Assembly: GCA_964436125.1 (NCBI GenBank)
Contig: CAYTBT010000036.1
Span: 1-23,924 of the forward strand
DNA length: 23,924 bases
Direction: 5' to 3'
Source of the DNA: CAYRFF01 sp964436125
GTDB lineage: Bacteria > Bacteroidota > Bacteroidia > Chitinophagales > Saprospiraceae
The notes under the pieces are model-generated. The model worked only from the letters and a program-made list of their open reading frames with translations. It had not been told where the DNA came from and made no database searches. A program made the translations under genes and the position numbers. Shown piece after piece: positions 21,863 to 23,924 of the stretch (within the stretch, counting starts at the first letter, position 1; every line of letters starts with the position of its first letter).

Positions 21863-23731
21863 ATGGCACAAGCGACTTACATCGGCCCAATTGAATTTAT
21901 GAAAGAAAATTGGCTGCGATGTGTGCTATTAATCCTCGCCGCTTATGCACTATACTTTCAGTCGATAAATGATGATTATATTCTCGATGATAAAATTGTC
22001 TTGTCGGAAAATGTATTTGTTCAAGATGGAGTCAGCGGAATAATAGACATTTTTACGCACGATAGTTTCTATGGCTATTTTCAGAAACAGACAGATGTCC
22101 TTGAAGGAGGTCGCTATCGACCTTTATCACTCGCAACATTTGCACTCGAATACGAGATATTTGGGCTGAATCCTCTTGTAGGGCATATTGTAAATTTGTT
22201 GCTTTATGGCCTCATCGGGATATGCTTGTATCTCTTTTTTACTTGGTTTCAACAATGTTTTAATATCCATGGCACCGGCTGGCTCACAATCGGCTTTATG
22301 GGAGCATTACTCTTTATCTTTCATCCGATACATAGCGAGGCCATTGTGAACATCAAGGGAAGAGATGAGATATTGTCGCTCCTGTTTTCTATACTTGCTT
22401 TATTGACATTTACCTATGCACAGTTGAAAGCAGCTTCACGGCCGTGGAAATACTATTTAATCGGTGGGTTCTTCTTATTTCTAGCCCTTATGGCAAAGGA
22501 AAATGCGATTACATTTCTACTTGTTATCCCGGTAACATTATACTTTTTTCAGAAGAAAATACAATGGAAGAATCTCATTACTCCGACAATTGTCTGCCTT
22601 GTCGTCGCCGGCCTTTATCTCTTATTGCGCTATCTTGTGCTCGGTGACACCATTGATGCCGGTCAAGTTGACAATCCATTGAATAATCCATTTTTTGGCT
22701 TATCCACTATTGAGACATGGGGTACAATTTTCTACACGCTAGAACGATATATTGAACTCTTCCTTGTCCCGATAAACCTGTCCCACGATTATTATCCCTA
22801 TGCAATTCCCGTAGCAGACTTCGGCTACCTGCGCGTCTGGATTGCGGTCCTTTTATATATCGGACTTGCGGTAGTGGCTATTTACGGTCTTTTCAAGCGC
22901 TCGATTCTGTCTTGGTCAGCATTTTATTACCTCTGTACATTGTCTGTCGTCTCCAATGTCTTTGTCGTTGTCGGGACGACGATGAACGAGCGATTTGTTT
23001 TTATGTCAAGTGTAGCATTCAGTCTTTTAACAGCCTATTTATTATACCGCTTACGCAAATTGCACTACTGGTCTGCTCTTGTACTCTTTATCGGTCTCAT
23101 AGGCTTTTATGGATATCAGACCTATGAACGCGTCCCGGACTGGAGCAGCTATCTTGCCTTGAATAAATCCGCAGTTGAAAATGCTCCGCATTCTGGTCGT
23201 TCACATCTCTTCTACGGCACTGCTTTATTTAAAAAAGGAAAAGTTGCGAGTACTGTGCCGGAAAAAATAGCACTTTTTGAGAAGGCACTGAAACAATTTG
23301 AGCTCTCGCAGGAGGTTTTCAGGCGATATGGTACCGATATTACACAGAACTTTGTCTATAACGATGCCCAGAATATGAAAGCCGGAGTCGCAGCAGAATT
23401 ATATAAATTGAATGCCATAAACCTCCATGCTCTTTTAGGAAAATTCAAGGAAGTACTCAGGCTCCGCCCAAATAATGGATATATTCCTAAATTTCTGAAA
23501 TACCTTAATGCGCGGCGTGGCGCAGATGTACGGCTCGTAGATTTCTACAGAGATGTAACACAACATATTTTCCTAGTCTATGCCCGTAAAATAAGCCCAC
23601 AATACTACGATACCGCATTGACCTATATAAATATGGGACTTTCTATTGCCCCCAATGACCAATTATTAAATCGTGAACTCAGAATGGTATATCGTGCTAT
23701 CGGAAAGCCCAATATGCCAGGAACACAATAA
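21863..23731 (+). CDS. TMTC/GT-C-like polytopic membrane protein with C-terminal soluble region
   Basis: 622 residues. About eleven hydrophobic segments lie between residues 19 and about 420, with a soluble, helical and possibly TPR-like region from about 430 to the end. The first periplasmic loop has DDYILDDKIVLSENVFVQDG (37-56) and RYRPLS (84-89). Later come HPIHSEAIVNIKGRDEILSLLF (154-175) and MAKENAITFL (210-219). These resemble the TMTC and related GT-C glycosyltransferases, where the acidic DD pair near the N-terminus and the H-P-x-H-x-E-A segment are conserved and TPRs follow the membrane part. A polyprenyl-phosphate-sugar-dependent transferase acting on the outer face of the membrane is therefore likely; substrate unknown. 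It is probably co-transcribed with sucA (28 nt) and dprA (7 nt), though no functional link is obvious. Confidence 0.7.
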   Translation: MAQATYIGPIEFMKENWLRCVLLILAAYALYFQSINDDYILDDKIVLSENVFVQDGVSGIIDIFTHDSFYGYFQKQTDVLEGGRYRPLSLATFALEYEIFGLNPLVGHIVNLLLYGLIGICLYLFFTWFQQCFNIHGTGWLTIGFMGALLFIFHPIHSEAIVNIKGRDEILSLLFSILALLTFTYAQLKAASRPWKYYLIGGFFLFLALMAKENAITFLLVIPVTLYFFQKKIQWKNLITPTIVCLVVAGLYLLLRYLVLGDTIDAGQVDNPLNNPFFGLSTIETWGTIFYTLERYIELFLVPINLSHDYYPYAIPVADFGYLRVWIAVLLYIGLAVVAIYGLFKRSILSWSAFYYLCTLSVVSNVFVVVGTTMNERFVFMSSVAFSLLTAYLLYRLRKLHYWSALVLFIGLIGFYGYQTYERVPDWSSYLALNKSAVENAPHSGRSHLFYGTALFKKGKVASTVPEKIALFEKALKQFELSQEVFRRYGTDITQNFVYNDAQNMKAGVAAELYKLNAINLHALLGKFKEVLRLRPNNGYIPKFLKYLNARRGADVRLVDFYRDVTQHIFLVYARKISPQYYDTALTYINMGLSIAPNDQLLNRELRMVYRAIGKPNMPGTQ

Positions 23732-23738
23732 TGACACT

Positions 23739-23924
23739 ATGGAATATGAAAAACAGATTTATGATCTTGCATTGTCAATAGTCAAGGGGATCGGCCCGGT
23801 TATCTCCGGGCAGATTATGCGACAAGTAAAAAGTGCCAAAGCTTTTTTTGATATGTCTCCTCAAGATCGACTAGAACATTTCACGGATATCCCCGAGAAA
23901 ATCTTAGTCGGTGATTATGCAGCT
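23739..23924 (+). CDS. dprA: DNA processing protein DprA, N-terminal part (cut by window end)
   Basis: Only the first 62 codons are in the window. They read like the N-terminal helical (SAM/HhH-like) part of DprA: YDLALSIVKGIGPVISGQIM (8-27) followed by VKSAKAFFDMSP, corresponding to the usual GIG...L...GSAxxxF pattern, and IPEKI. DprA loads RecA on incoming single-stranded DNA in natural transformation. The Rossmann domain lies outside the window, so the call rests on this short region. ATG at 23739 starts 7 nt after the membrane-protein stop. An ATG at 23731 is in another frame and closes early. Confidence 0.7.
   Translation, partial: MEYEKQIYDLALSIVKGIGPVISGQIMRQVKSAKAFFDMSPQDRLEHFTDIPEKILVGDYAA

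Overview
The window (about 24 kb, moderate GC, one 100-N scaffold gap) looks like a draft contig from a member of the Bacteroidota. Supporting signs are promoters of the TTTG-N19/20-TAnnTTTG type, weak Shine-Dalgarno sequences, a DUF1573 lipoprotein, MORN-variant lipoprotein repeats, an orphan HsdR_N nuclease, a PolX-type PHP protein with a decayed polymerase site, and a metY-metX-thrA operon. Genus cannot be assigned from the sequence alone.

Layout. 235-2493 (-) is an acyl-CoA oxidase/dehydrogenase. 2892-7518 (-) is a tightly coupled operon read metY, metX, thrA, leading from aspartate to homocysteine apart from aspartate-semialdehyde dehydrogenase, which is not in the window. Its roughly 560-nt leader (7519-8083) is the most striking part of the window. 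It holds two tandem transcription attenuators. Each has a short Met-rich leader peptide, an intrinsic terminator, and an antiterminator strand overlapping or lying just before the leader stop codon. The second leader peptide has 11 Met in 26 residues. No SAM riboswitch motif was recognised there. A 79-codon ORF of unknown function lies between the second terminator and metY and overlaps metY by ATGA.

8199-9537 holds a structured repeat (copy 1), a possible small secreted ORF, an HsdR_N-like nuclease and a MORN-repeat lipoprotein. 9600-11844 (+) encodes the PHP/PolX protein and the DUF1573 lipoprotein. 12009-13029 (-) encodes the RdgB/HAM1 pyrophosphatase and a protein resembling the DNA polymerase III psi subunit. 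13153-15358 (+) encodes branched-chain aminotransferase IlvE and pyruvate dehydrogenase E1 beta. 15768-16603 (+) is an N-acetylglucosamine-kinase-like ATPase cut by the gap. 16704-18178 (-) is a NylB-like serine hydrolase followed by an SDR that runs into the gap. 18179-18530 holds structured repeat copy 2, a hairpin, a tetranucleotide repeat and the rpsT terminator. 18531-18782 (-) is ribosomal protein S20. 19054 to the end (+) is sucA, a TMTC/GT-C-like membrane protein and the start of dprA.

How the parts work together. The metY-metX-thrA operon appears to be controlled by the supply of charged elongator Met-tRNA, sensed by ribosomes translating two Met-rich leaders in series. ThrA keeps one threonine-type ACT signature, while the second has diverged. 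Most other genes are core metabolism and housekeeping.
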